Shown here: positions 1 to 6,049 of the stretch, piece by piece
Numbering within the stretch: the stretch's first letter is position 1
Layout: the number at the start of each line of letters is the position of its first letter
Origin: an uncultured Eubacteriales bacterium
GTDB lineage: Bacteria > Bacillota > Clostridia > Oscillospirales > Oscillospiraceae
Assembly: GCA_900554625.1 (NCBI GenBank)
Contig: USHP01000127.1
Location: 1 to 6,049 of the forward strand
DNA: 6,049 bases
Reading direction: 5' to 3'
The notes under the pieces: model-generated
Told to the model about the DNA's origin: nothing
The model's database searches: none
The model's input: the letters and a program-made list of their open reading frames with translations, nothing else
Made by a program: the position numbers and the translations under genes

Positions 1-642
1 CTGTACCTGCGCCCCTTTATGTTCGGCAGCGATGCCATCATCGGTGTCAAACCCGCCACTGAGTTCCAGTTCCGTGTCTTCGCTACCCCGGTGGGCCCCT
101 ACTTCAAAGGCGGCATCAAGCCTCTGAAGCTGCGGATCTGCGACTACGACCGGGCAGCTCCCAGAGGTACCGGCCATGTGAAGGCAGGTCTGAACTACGC
201 CATGAGCCTGTACGCCATTGTGGATGCCCACGAGCAGGGATATGACGAAAACGTCTACCTGGATTCCGGCAGCCGTACCTTCATCGAGGAAACCGGCGGT
301 GCCAACATTGTCTTTATCAAGGGCAACACCCTGGTCACCCCCAAGTCCGACACCATTCTGCCCTCCATCACCCGCCGCTCTCTGGTGCAGGTAGCCAAGG
401 ATTACCTAGGCATGGAAGTGGAAGAGCGGGAGGTCGCCCTGAGCGAAATCGACGACTTCACCGAATGCGGCCTGTGCGGCACCGCTGCGGTGATTTCTCC
501 TGTGGGTACCATTGTCGATCACGGCAAGGAAATCCACTACGCAGGCTTCGGTCCCACCATCCAGAAGCTGTATGACACCCTCACCGGCATCCAGATGGGC
601 CGGATTCCGGCTCCGGAAGGCTGGATTGAAGTAATTGAATAA
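1..642 (+). CDS. ilvE: Branched-chain amino acid aminotransferase (3' part, cut by left edge)
   Basis: PLP-dependent enzyme (EC 2.6.1.42) that moves an amino group between glutamate and the 2-oxoacids of leucine, isoleucine and valine in the cytoplasm. The frame is open from base 1 and ends at TAA 640-642, so 213 residues are visible. Full-length relatives have about 340-360, so roughly the first 130-150 lie outside the window. The fragment opens with LYLRPFMFGSDAIIGV, a block typical of the eukaryote-like, longer BCAT class. GTGHVKAGLNYA follows, and its Lys (codon 181-183) is the expected Schiff-base lysine. EETGGANIVF, the TILPSITRRSL block and ECGLCGTAAVISPVG are the usual cofactor and substrate-pocket segments. 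An internal ATG at 19 is not a credible start because homology continues upstream of it. The gene is followed by a hairpin and a separate promoter, so it is probably transcribed apart from ilvA-leuACDB while serving the same pathways. Confidence 0.93.
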   Translation: MYLRPFMFGSDAIIGVKPATEFQFRVFATPVGPYFKGGIKPLKLRICDYDRAAPRGTGHVKAGLNYAMSLYAIVDAHEQGYDENVYLDSGSRTFIEETGGANIVFIKGNTLVTPKSDTILPSITRRSLVQVAKDYLGMEVEEREVALSEIDDFTECGLCGTAAVISPVGTIVDHGKEIHYAGFGPTIQKLYDTLTGIQMGRIPAPEGWIEVIE

Positions 643-649
643 TCCCCTC

Positions 650-688
650 AGCAGGCGGCGATTCCCGGAATCTGCCGCCTGCTTTCCT
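650..688 (+). terminator. Probable intrinsic terminator after ilvE
   Basis: An inverted repeat starts eight bases after the ilvE stop. GCAGGCGGC (651-659) pairs perfectly with GCCGCCTGC (674-682). The pairing continues inward as GATT/AATC around a CCCGG loop, with T673 bulged. The 3' side runs into TTTCCTC, a short and interrupted T-tract, so termination may be leaky. The position between a stop codon and the next promoter supports a terminator role, which is inferred from the structure. Confidence 0.7.
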
Positions 689-751
689 CATTCAAGGGAA
701 AAATACCAAGAATTTTTTGTTCCGCAGGCAAAGACTTTTGTTTTTCAGTGC

Positions 752-780
752 TTGACACCCGGCAGAAGAAGTGCTATAAT
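752..780 (+). promoter_or_regulatory. Consensus sigma-70/SigA promoter for the T-box ilvA-leuACDB transcript
   Basis: TTGACA at 752-757 and TATAAT at 775-780 are both exact consensus hexamers with the ideal 17-base spacer. The region just upstream (736-747) is T-rich, like an UP element. Transcription should start about seven bases after the -10 box, near A787-A788, immediately before the T-box Stem I. A perfect promoter fits a system whose control lies downstream, at attenuation, rather than at initiation. Confidence 0.9.
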
Positions 781-800
781 TCACCCAACATAACGCACAA

Positions 801-896
801 CGCATGGAAGAGGAAAAAGCTGCCTGCTTCCCATCCAGAGAGCCGTCGGTTGGTGTGAGACGGTGTCGGAAACGGTAGTATACTGGCCTCTGAGCG
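801..896 (+). promoter_or_regulatory. T-box Stem I with predicted CUG (Leu) specifier at 883-885
   Basis: Pairings traced by eye: CGC/GCG at the base (801-803/894-896); a K-turn-like internal loop (804-808 against GA 892-893); AGAGG/CCTCT (809-813/887-891); the specifier loop (814-819 against 879-886); CTGCC/GGTAG (820-824/874-878); TTCC/GGAA (828-831/868-871); the AG bulge AGAGAG (837-842); and an apical stem CCGTC/GACGG (843-847/859-863) closed by the loop GGTTGGTGTGA. The AG bulge and apical loop match the conserved motifs that dock on the tRNA elbow. Known leaders have one purine between the specifier triplet and the lower helix. By that rule the triplet is CTG 883-885 followed by G886. 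The 5' strand of the loop is A-rich and lacks the usual AGUA, so the register is less certain than the overall call. Confidence 0.75.
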
Positions 897-995
897 GCTG
901 ACCCCAACGCAAAAGCAAGTAGGGCAGACGGAACCCGACCGATACAGCGGGAGGCAATTGTTGGATTGCCGTGAGTGGCCGCGTCTGGCGGCAAG

Positions 996-1043
996 AAGAG
1001 TGGTACCGCAAGGTTTTTATGTAATGTAAAAGCCCTGTCTCTT
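996..1043 (+). promoter_or_regulatory. T-box antiterminator helix with UGGUACC bulge
   Basis: AAGAG (996-1000) pairs perfectly with CTCTT (1039-1043). The seven-base bulge TGGTACC (1001-1007) follows, then a second helix pairs 1008-1019 with 1027-1038: 11 pairs including two G-U, with one A-C mismatch at 1011/1035, around a seven-base loop. The 3' side uses all of 1031-1043, exactly the 5' arm of the terminator. The two structures are therefore mutually exclusive, the hallmark of a T-box switch. Confidence 0.85.
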
Positions 1044-1074
1044 TGCATTTTGACAAGAGACAGGGCTCTTTTTA
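1031..1074 (+). terminator. T-box-controlled intrinsic terminator (attenuator)
   Basis: A perfect 13-bp stem is formed by AGCCCTGTCTCTT (1031-1043) and its reverse complement (1055-1067), with an 11-base loop. It is followed by TCTTTTTAT, giving a good U-tract. It lies 24 bases before the ilvA start codon and should stop transcription when the cognate tRNA is charged. Confidence 0.93.
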
Positions 1075-1082
1075 TAAACCCG

Positions 1083-1090
1083 AAAGGAAA
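1083..1090 (+). promoter_or_regulatory. ilvA ribosome binding site (decides the start)
   Basis: AAAGGAAA lies seven bases before ATG 1098. The reading frame stays open upstream to a GTG at 975, but that stretch is the T-box leader and terminator. This site, placed after the terminator, fixes the true start at 1098. Confidence 0.85.
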
Positions 1091-1097
1091 GAACAAT

Positions 1098-2288
1098 ATG
1101 GTCACAATTGATAAACTGTTTCACGCTTCCCTGGTGCTGAAAGACATCATCCGCCCCACCCCCTTGGCAAAGGCCTACGGCATCGCCCCAGAGTGTGAAC
1201 TGTACTTAAAACCGGAAAATTTGCAGAATACCGGTTCCTTCAAGCTCCGTGGCTCCGGCTACAAAATTGCCATGCTCTCCGATGAAGAGAAAGCCAAAGG
1301 CGTCATCGCCTGCTCCGCCGGAAACCACGCCCAGGGCGTGGCGCTGGCCGCTTCCAAGTGCGGCATCTCTTCCCTGATCTGCCTGCCGGATACAGCCCCC
1401 ATTTCCAAAATCGAGGCCACCAAAGCCTATGGCGCACAGGTCTGCCTGGTGGAAGGTGTCTATGACGACGCATATAATAAAGCTCTGGAACTGAAAGAGG
1501 AGTTTGGCTATACCTTCGTCCACCCCTTCGATGATGAAAATGTCATTGCCGGTCAAGGCACCATCGGCCTGGAAATTGTCAACGAACTGGACAACATCGA
1601 TGCAGTCATCGTCCCCATCGGCGGCGGCGGTCTGATTTCCGGTGTGGCCTACGCCATCAAGTCCATCCGTCCTTCCATCAAAGTCTATGGTGTTCAGGCA
1701 GCCGGTGCTCCCAGCATGTACAATTCCATTCACAACGGCCATATTGAAACCCTGGCCAGCGTCTCCACCATCGCCGACGGCATTGCCGTGAAGCGCCCCG
1801 GAGATCTGACTTATGAAATGGTCAACAACTACGTTGATGACATTGCCCTGGTAACCGAGGACGAAATCTCCTCCGCCATTCTGGCGCTGATTGAAAAGCA
1901 GAAGATGATTGCAGAAGGTGCCGGTGCCGTTTCCGTAGCCGCTGCCATGTTCAATAAGTTCCCCATCCAGGGCAAAAAGGTGGTCAGCCTGATTTCCGGC
2001 GGCAATATCGATGTAACCAGCCTGTCCCGGGTCATTGAACGGGGTCTGATGAAGTCCGGCCGGATCGCCACGCTGCTCATTGAGCTGGCCGACAAGCCGG
2101 GCCAGCTGAAGGACGTATCCCGGATCATCGCCGACTGCGGCGGCAACGTCACCGGCGTGCATTACGAGCGGGGCGGAACGGAAAGCATCAATGGCTGCTT
2201 CCTGCGCATCGAACTGGAAACCCGCAATTATGAGCATGTAGAACAAATCACCCAGGCATTGAAAGCCGAGGGATTCCGAATCGTATAA
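1098..2288 (+). CDS. ilvA: Threonine ammonia-lyase (threonine dehydratase) with C-terminal ACT domain
   Basis: PLP enzyme (EC 4.3.1.19) that deaminates threonine to 2-oxobutanoate, the committed step to isoleucine. It has 396 residues. The fold-type II catalytic domain (about 1-315) carries TGSFKLRGS with the cofactor lysine K49, SAGNHAQG (73-80), the phosphate-binding GGGG loop (175-178) and SLISGGN (297-303). A single ACT-like domain (about 322-396, beginning at IATLLIELADKPGQL) is expected to bind an amino acid effector. This is the short, roughly 400-residue form. E. coli IlvA is about 514 residues with two ACT-like regions, and TdcB is about 330 with none. The form alone does not separate biosynthetic from catabolic use, but the T-box leader and the leu genes 31 bases downstream argue strongly for biosynthesis. 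The first 20 residues give the usual helix before the RPTPL motif, supporting ATG 1098. Effector specificity cannot be read from sequence. Confidence 0.95.
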   Translation: MVTIDKLFHASLVLKDIIRPTPLAKAYGIAPECELYLKPENLQNTGSFKLRGSGYKIAMLSDEEKAKGVIACSAGNHAQGVALAASKCGISSLICLPDTAPISKIEATKAYGAQVCLVEGVYDDAYNKALELKEEFGYTFVHPFDDENVIAGQGTIGLEIVNELDNIDAVIVPIGGGGLISGVAYAIKSIRPSIKVYGVQAAGAPSMYNSIHNGHIETLASVSTIADGIAVKRPGDLTYEMVNNYVDDIALVTEDEISSAILALIEKQKMIAEGAGAVSVAAAMFNKFPIQGKKVVSLISGGNIDVTSLSRVIERGLMKSGRIATLLIELADKPGQLKDVSRIIADCGGNVTGVHYERGGTESINGCFLRIELETRNYEHVEQITQALKAEGFRIV

Positions 2289-2319
2289 ATTATCATTTCT
2301 GTAAAGGAGTTAAACGCAT

Positions 2320-3984
2320 ATGGACACCAGTAAGTACAGCATTGGCTACTACCCTGCCCCGGGCAGCCATTACAAGTGGGTTCAGAAAGATCACATTGAG
2401 AAAGCCCCCCAGTGGTGCAGCGTCGACCTGCGCGACGGCAATCAGAGTCTGGTCATTCCCATGAGCCTGGAAGAAAAACTGGAGTTTTACCATATGCTGC
2501 TGCGGGTGGGCTTCAAGGAAATTGAGGTTGGCTTCCCTGCCGCTTCCGAAACGGAATATGAATTTCTGCGGACTTTGATCGAAAACAACATGATTCCCAA
2601 GGATGTGACCGTTCAGGTGCTGACCCAGTGCCGGGAACACATCATCCGCAAGACCTTTGAAGCCTGCAAAGGTGCACCCAGCGCCATTATCCATTTCTAC
2701 AACTCCGTCAGCGTTGCCCAGCGGGAGCAGGTATTCCGCAAGAGCAAGGAAGAAATCAAGCAGATTGCTGTAGAAGGCGCCAAGCTGGTCAAGCGGCTGG
2801 CTCAGGAATATGAAGGAAACTTCCGGTTTGAATATTCCCCTGAAAGCTTCACCGGTACCGAGCCAGAATACGCCCTGGAAGTGTGCAATGCGGTGCTGGA
2901 TGTGCTGGAACCCAGCGAAACTAACAATGTCATCATCAACCTGCCTGTCACCGTGGAAATGAGCATGCCTCATATTTACGCCAGCCAGGTAGAATACATG
3001 AGTGAAAACCTGAAATACCGGGAGCATGTGACACTGTCGCTGCACCCCCACAACGATCGGGGCACCGGTGTGGCAGATACGGAACTGGCGCTGCTGGCCG
3101 GTGCCGATCGGGTGGAGGGCACCCTTTTCGGCAACGGCGAGCGCACCGGCAATGTGGACGTCATTACCCTGGCCATGAATATGTACTCCCACGGCGTGGA
3201 CCCGGAACTGGACTTTTCCGACATGCCCGCCATCTGCAAGGTATATGAAGAATGCACCCGGATGCACGTTTACGAACGCAGTCCCTATGCAGGAGCCTTG
3301 GTATTCGCCGCCTTCTCCGGTTCTCACCAGGATGCCATTGCCAAGGGCATGAACTGGCGCAAGGAGAAGAACCTGCACCAGTGGACGGTTCCCTACATTC
3401 CCATCGATCCCCAGGATATCAGCCGTACTTACGATGCCGATGTCATCCGGGTCAATTCCCAGAGCGGCAAGGGCGGTATTGGTTACCTGCTGGAGCAGGC
3501 TTACGGCTACATTCTGCCGCCGAAGATGCGAGAACATCTGAGCTACCAGTGCAAGAGCGTTTCCGACCACGATCACCGGGAACTGAAGGGCGAAGACGTG
3601 CTGGCAATCTTCATGGACTGCTATCTCAATGTGCATGATCCCATCGCCATCTCCCGGATGAGCTTTACCCAGACCGCTTCCGGTGTGGATGCCTACATTA
3701 CTTTCCTGCGTCACGGCCGGAAAACCACCTTGCAGACCTCTGGCAACGGTTCTTTGGATGCGGTCAGCAATGCGCTGAAAGAGTATACCGGGAAGTCTTA
3801 TGTATTGAAAGTTTACACCGAGCACAGCGTCCAGCAGCGCAGCTCCGGTTCCACCGCTGCCGCCTATATCGGTCTGGAAGACGCTGAGGGCAATATGTAC
3901 TGGGGTGCCGGTACAGATACCGACATCATCAAGGCCAGTGCCCACGCCCTGATCAGCGCCTACAACAACATGACCCGGGAGTAA
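2320..3984 (+). CDS. leuA: 2-isopropylmalate synthase, type 2 (actinobacterial/yeast-like form)
   Basis: Condenses acetyl-CoA with 2-oxoisovalerate to 2-isopropylmalate (EC 2.3.3.13), the committed step of leucine synthesis. The protein has 554 residues. The N-terminal TIM barrel (about 25-320) starts with [15 protein letters not shown]37 of this block, with H242 and H244 of [10 protein letters not shown] and N278 of [10 protein letters not shown], are the predicted divalent-metal ligands. Their spacing agrees with the M. tuberculosis enzyme. A linker subdomain contains [14 protein letters not shown] (379-392), and the C-terminal regulatory domain (about 430-554) carries [12 protein letters not shown]. 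That domain normally binds leucine for feedback inhibition. The [13 protein letters not shown] opening and the length place it in the type 2 family rather than the roughly 510-residue type 1 enzymes. A strong site AAAGGAG (2303-2309), ten bases before ATG 2320, supports the start. Homocitrate or citramalate synthase is less likely given the leuCDB neighbours. Confidence 0.96.
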   Translation: MDTSKYSIGYYPAPGSHYKWVQKDHIEKAPQWCSVDLRDGNQSLVIPMSLEEKLEFYHMLLRVGFKEIEVGFPAASETEYEFLRTLIENNMIPKDVTVQVLTQCREHIIRKTFEACKGAPSAIIHFYNSVSVAQREQVFRKSKEEIKQIAVEGAKLVKRLAQEYEGNFRFEYSPESFTGTEPEYALEVCNAVLDVLEPSETNNVIINLPVTVEMSMPHIYASQVEYMSENLKYREHVTLSLHPHNDRGTGVADTELALLAGADRVEGTLFGNGERTGNVDVITLAMNMYSHGVDPELDFSDMPAICKVYEECTRMHVYERSPYAGALVFAAFSGSHQDAIAKGMNWRKEKNLHQWTVPYIPIDPQDISRTYDADVIRVNSQSGKGGIGYLLEQAYGYILPPKMREHLSYQCKSVSDHDHRELKGEDVLAIFMDCYLNVHDPIAISRMSFTQTASGVDAYITFLRHGRKTTLQTSGNGSLDAVSNALKEYTGKSYVLKVYTEHSVQQRSSGSTAAAYIGLEDAEGNMYWGAGTDTDIIKASAHALISAYNNMTRE

Positions 3985-3998
3985 AGGAGAAGAATACC

Positions 3999-5258
3999 AT
4001 GGCTATGACAATGACACAGAAAATTCTGGCCGCCCACGCAGGGCTAGACAGCGTCAGCGCCGGACAGCTGATCCGCGCCAAGCTGGACATCGTCCTGGGC
4101 AACGACATTACCACCCCGGTGGCCATTAACGAGTTTACCAAAAACGGCTTTTCTCAGGTTTTTGACAAGGACAAAATCGCCATCGTTCTGGATCACTTTG
4201 TTCCCAACAAGGACATCAAAGCTGCGGAGCAGTCCAAGCAGTGCCGGGAATTTGCCTGCAGCCACTGCGTCAGCCATTTTTACGATGTTGGCAAAATGGG
4301 CATCGAGCATGCTTTACTTCCGGAGCAGGGTGTGGTTACCGCCGGTGACTGCATCATCGGTGCTGACAGCCACACCTGCACCTACGGTGCATTGGGTGCC
4401 TTCTCCACCGGTGTGGGAAGCACCGATATGGCTGCCGGCATGGCCACCGGAACCGCTTGGTTCAAGGTTCCCTCCGCCATCCGGTTCCATCTTACCGGAA
4501 AACTCCCCGAAAATTGCAGCGGCAAAGACGTGATTCTGACCATCATCGGCAAAATCGGCGTGGACGGTGCCCTGTACAAGAGCATGGAGTTCTGCGGAGA
4601 AGGCGTTGCCTCCCTTTCCATGGATGACCGGCTGTGCATCTGCAACATGGCCATTGAGGCCGGTGCCAAAAATGGCATATTCCCGGTGGACGATGTCACC
4701 ATGGCCTATATGGAAGGCCGCTGCGAGCGCAAGCCCGTGGTTTATACCGCCGATCCGGATGCTCAGTACGAGCAGACCATTGAAATTGACCTGAGCAGCA
4801 TCGTCCCCACGGTTGCCTGCCCCCATCTGCCGGAGAACACCAAGCCTGCTGCGGATCTGAGCCACATTAAAATCGATCAGGTGGTGATCGGCAGCTGCAC
4901 CAATGGCCGAATGGAGGACATGGAAGCAGCCTACAACACCCTGAAGGGCAAGACCATCGCCCCGGGGGTACGCTGCATCATCATTCCCGCCACCATGCAG
5001 ATTTACCGGGATTGTGTGGAAAGAGGCTACGTTACCGCCTTTATTGACGCCGGTGCTGTGGTTTCCACCCCCACCTGCGGTCCCTGCCTGGGCGGCTATA
5101 TGGGCATTCTGGCAGCTGGTGAGCGGTGTATTGCCACCACCAACCGCAACTTTGTAGGCCGGATGGGCCATGTGGACAGCGAGGTGTATCTGGCCAGTCC
5201 CGCCACCGCCGCCGCTTCCGCCCTCACCGGTTACATCACCGCTCCCAAGGAGGTATGA
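3999..5258 (+). CDS. leuC: 3-isopropylmalate dehydratase large subunit
   Basis: The iron-sulfur subunit of isopropylmalate isomerase (EC 4.2.1.33), which with LeuD converts 2- to 3-isopropylmalate. Its 419 residues match the shorter, archaeal/homoaconitase-like class, against about 466 in E. coli. Aconitase-superfamily markers are [13 protein letters not shown] (121-133), GSCTNGR (298-304) and [10 protein letters not shown] (357-366). C300, C360 and C363 are the predicted [4Fe-4S] ligands, and all are present. The N-terminus [15 protein letters not shown] resembles family starts. AAAGGAG (3983-3989) overlaps the leuA stop codon and lies nine bases before ATG 3999; a second ATG at 4005 is a less likely start. 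The gap to leuA is 14 bases and leuD begins two bases after the stop, so leuA, leuC and leuD are probably translationally coupled. Homoaconitase or methylcitrate-type activity is possible within the family, but context favours LeuC. Confidence 0.96.
   Translation: MAMTMTQKILAAHAGLDSVSAGQLIRAKLDIVLGNDITTPVAINEFTKNGFSQVFDKDKIAIVLDHFVPNKDIKAAEQSKQCREFACSHCVSHFYDVGKMGIEHALLPEQGVVTAGDCIIGADSHTCTYGALGAFSTGVGSTDMAAGMATGTAWFKVPSAIRFHLTGKLPENCSGKDVILTIIGKIGVDGALYKSMEFCGEGVASLSMDDRLCICNMAIEAGAKNGIFPVDDVTMAYMEGRCERKPVVYTADPDAQYEQTIEIDLSSIVPTVACPHLPENTKPAADLSHIKIDQVVIGSCTNGRMEDMEAAYNTLKGKTIAPGVRCIIIPATMQIYRDCVERGYVTAFIDAGAVVSTPTCGPCLGGYMGILAAGERCIATTNRNFVGRMGHVDSEVYLASPATAAASALTGYITAPKEV
5247..5254 (+). 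promoter_or_regulatory. leuD ribosome binding site inside the leuC 3' end (decides the start)
   Basis: AAGGAGGT is a near-perfect Shine-Dalgarno sequence. It abuts ATG 5255 (overlapping the leuC stop as ATGA) but sits six bases before ATG 5261, which is the normal distance. Initiation at 5261 is therefore favoured. The two candidates differ only by Met-Ser. Confidence 0.75.
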
Positions 5259-5260
5259 GC

Positions 5261-5746
5261 ATGAACACCCAAGGAACTGTTTTCAAGTATCCCGACAATG
5301 TGGATACCGATGTGATTATCCCCGCCCGGTACTTAAACACCGCCAACGCCCAGGAACTGGCAAAGCACTGCATGGAAGACATCGACACTAGTTTCGTCAG
5401 CCGGGTACAGCCTGGAGACATTATGGTAGCCGGATGGAACTTTGGCTGCGGTTCTTCCCGGGAGCATGCTCCCCTGGTCATTAAGACCTGCGGAACCGGG
5501 TGCGTCATTGCCAAGAGCTTTGCCCGAATCTTCTACCGCAACGCCATCAACATCGGCCTGCCTATTCTGGAATGCGAGCAGGCTGCGGAAGAAATTCGCT
5601 CTGGCGACCAGGTTCATGTGGATTTCGATTCCGGCATCATCACCGACCTGACCACTGGAAAGACCTATCAGGCAGAACCTTTCCCCGAGTTCATTCAAAA
5701 CATAATTCGCAAAGGCGGACTACTTGCCTCTTTACGGGAGGTGTGA
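5261..5746 (+). CDS. leuD: 3-isopropylmalate dehydratase small subunit
   Basis: Partner of LeuC, supplying the swivelling domain that completes the isopropylmalate isomerase active site (EC 4.2.1.33). The 161 residues match the short LeuD class that pairs with roughly 420-residue LeuC proteins; E. coli LeuD is about 200. Visible family markers are [16 protein letters not shown] (10-24), [18 protein letters not shown] (58-75, the substrate-recognition loop region) and [14 protein letters not shown] (91-104). The C-terminal segment [15 protein letters not shown] (141-155) is also typical. The frame extends upstream to 5126, but that part lies inside leuC and is out of frame with it, so it is not coding here. 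It is followed after only four bases by leuB. Confidence 0.95.
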   Translation: MNTQGTVFKYPDNVDTDVIIPARYLNTANAQELAKHCMEDIDTSFVSRVQPGDIMVAGWNFGCGSSREHAPLVIKTCGTGCVIAKSFARIFYRNAINIGLPILECEQAAEEIRSGDQVHVDFDSGIITDLTTGKTYQAEPFPEFIQNIIRKGGLLASLREV

Positions 5747-5750
5747 TATA

Positions 5751-6049
5751 ATGACAAGAAACATTGCACTCATCCGGGGTGACGGCATCGGCCCGGAGAT
5801 TGTAGAGCAGGCTTTGTTGGTTCTGGACAAAGTTGCCGCGCTCTACGGACATACCTTTACTTATACTGACGTAGATATGGGCGGAAACGCCATTGACAAG
5901 TGGGGCGATCCCCTGCCTCAGGAAATGCTGCAGAAATGTCTGGATTCGGACAGCGTACTGCTGGGTGCCGTAGGCGGCCCCAAGTGGAATGATGTTCCCG
6001 GCCCCATGCGTCCGGAAAAGGGATTGCTCCGGCTCCGGGCTGGAATGGG
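5751..6049 (+). CDS. leuB: 3-isopropylmalate dehydrogenase (5' part, cut by right edge)
   Basis: NAD-dependent enzyme (EC 1.1.1.85) that oxidises and decarboxylates 3-isopropylmalate to 4-methyl-2-oxopentanoate, the direct 2-oxoacid precursor of leucine. The first 99 residues are visible of about 350-360 in the family, and the frame is open to the window edge. It starts MTRNIALIRGDGIGPEI, with the family's GDGIGPE loop (10-16). GGNAIDKWGDPLP (44-56), VLLGAVGGPKW (69-79) and RPEKGLLRLR (87-96) follow; arginines in the last block normally bind the substrate carboxylates. GGGAGGTG (5736-5743), lying within the leuD 3' end, ends seven bases before ATG 5751. The catalytic Tyr, Lys and Asp residues lie beyond the window. 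Tartrate or isocitrate dehydrogenase relatives share the fold, but GAVGGPKW and the operon position identify LeuB. Confidence 0.95.
   Translation, partial: MTRNIALIRGDGIGPEIVEQALLVLDKVAALYGHTFTYTDVDMGGNAIDKWGDPLPQEMLQKCLDSDSVLLGAVGGPKWNDVPGPMRPEKGLLRLRAGM

Larger units (their letters stand above)
788..1075 (+). promoter_or_regulatory. T-box riboswitch leader controlling ilvA-leuACDB
   Basis: This is an untranslated leader that senses the charging state of a tRNA and decides between termination and readthrough. All expected parts are present in order: Stem I with K-turn, specifier loop, AG bulge and apical loop (801-896); a central structured region (about 901-992); the T-box core GAGTGGTACCGC (998-1009); and a terminator (1031-1073). 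In the core TGGTACC the variable base is T. It would pair with a discriminator A in the tRNA NCCA end, which fits tRNA-Leu or tRNA-Ile. The central region contains a perfect hairpin GGCAAT/ATTGCC (953-958/965-970), a possible CCCG/CGGG pairing (934-937/948-951) and a Stem III-like hairpin GCCGC/GCGGC (978-982/988-992). Uncharged tRNA is expected to stabilise the antiterminator and switch the operon on. Confidence 0.93.

Noticed and set aside
697..723. AT-rich dyad GGAAAAAT...ATTTTTTGTTCC before the promoter
   Set aside because: Imperfect and weak. It could be a secondary terminator or operator, but nothing beyond base composition supports it.
973..1009. Apparent second T-box core: GAGTGGCCGC (973-982) resembles GAGTGGTACCGC (998-1009)
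   Set aside because: The upstream copy lacks the two bases (TA) that complete the NCCA-pairing bulge, and it is better explained as part of the Stem III-like hairpin. A tandem T-box would need a second terminator, and none is present.
975..1097. N-terminal extension of ilvA from GTG 975 (41 extra residues in frame)
   Set aside because: The stretch is the T-box core and terminator hairpin. It has no ribosome binding site in a useful position, and the family N-terminus begins at ATG 1098 with its own site.
692..1105. Minus-strand open frames across the leader (137 and 91 codons)
   Set aside because: They run antisense through the promoter, T-box and terminator, whose functions explain the sequence. 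The translations show no recognisable domain.
1206..2246. Long minus-strand frame opposite ilvA (346 codons)
   Set aside because: Shadow of GC-biased codon use in ilvA. It is low-complexity, Gly/Asp/Ala-rich and lacks known motifs.
2293..3945. Long minus-strand frame opposite leuA (550 codons)
   Set aside because: Antisense shadow of the conserved leuA frame. No ribosome binding site or recognisable motif is seen, although its length makes it tempting.
4314..5171. Minus-strand frame opposite leuC (285 codons)
   Set aside because: Gly/Ala/His-rich shadow of leuC with no domain signature.
5126..5260. Upstream extension of leuD inside leuC
   Set aside because: Out of frame with leuC and Arg/His-rich. 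The family N-terminus and the AAGGAGGT site place the start at 5261.
5724..5752. Internal promoter at the leuD/leuB junction (TTGCCT, 17 bases, TATAAT)
   Set aside because: The -10-like hexamer overlaps the leuB ATG, so a transcript would start after the start codon. The -35 match is only 4 of 6. It is most likely a chance product of the GTGATATAATG junction.

Overview
The window is a branched-chain amino acid biosynthesis locus, with every gene on the + strand. The organism is probably a Gram-positive anaerobe of class Clostridia, perhaps close to Oscillospiraceae. This is inferred from the strong AGGAGG-type ribosome binding sites, a Firmicutes-style T-box leader, consensus sigma-70/SigA promoter spacing, moderately GC-rich codon use, and enzyme subtypes common in gut Clostridia. 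No 16S rRNA or other taxonomic marker is present, so the placement is tentative.

Layout. Positions 1-642 hold the 3' part of a branched-chain aminotransferase gene (ilvE), cut by the left edge and followed by a GC-rich hairpin that probably ends its transcript. The 455 bases from 643 to 1097 contain no gene but are dense in control elements. They hold that hairpin, a promoter with perfect -35 and -10 hexamers 17 bases apart (752-780), and a complete T-box leader: Stem I, a central structured region, an antiterminator with the conserved UGGUACC bulge, and a competing intrinsic terminator. Then follow ilvA (1098-2288), leuA (2320-3984), leuC (3999-5258), leuD (5261-5746) and the start of leuB (5751 to the right edge). 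Gaps within the operon are only 2 to 31 bases, so ilvA-leuACDB is very likely one transcript under the T-box.

Together, IlvA makes 2-oxobutanoate for isoleucine. LeuA, LeuCD and LeuB convert 2-oxoisovalerate to the leucine 2-oxoacid. IlvE carries out the final transamination for all three branched-chain amino acids. Acetohydroxyacid synthase (ilvBN), ilvC and ilvD are not in the window.

The most interesting point is regulatory. Aligned on the usual T-box architecture, the specifier loop reads CUG (Leu), although the first gene controlled makes the isoleucine precursor. The triplet directly upstream is AUA (Ile), so the register deserves testing. The central leader may also contain a loop-based pseudoknot. 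Otherwise the window is conventional metabolism, and I see no mobile element, CRISPR array, tRNA or novel defence system.
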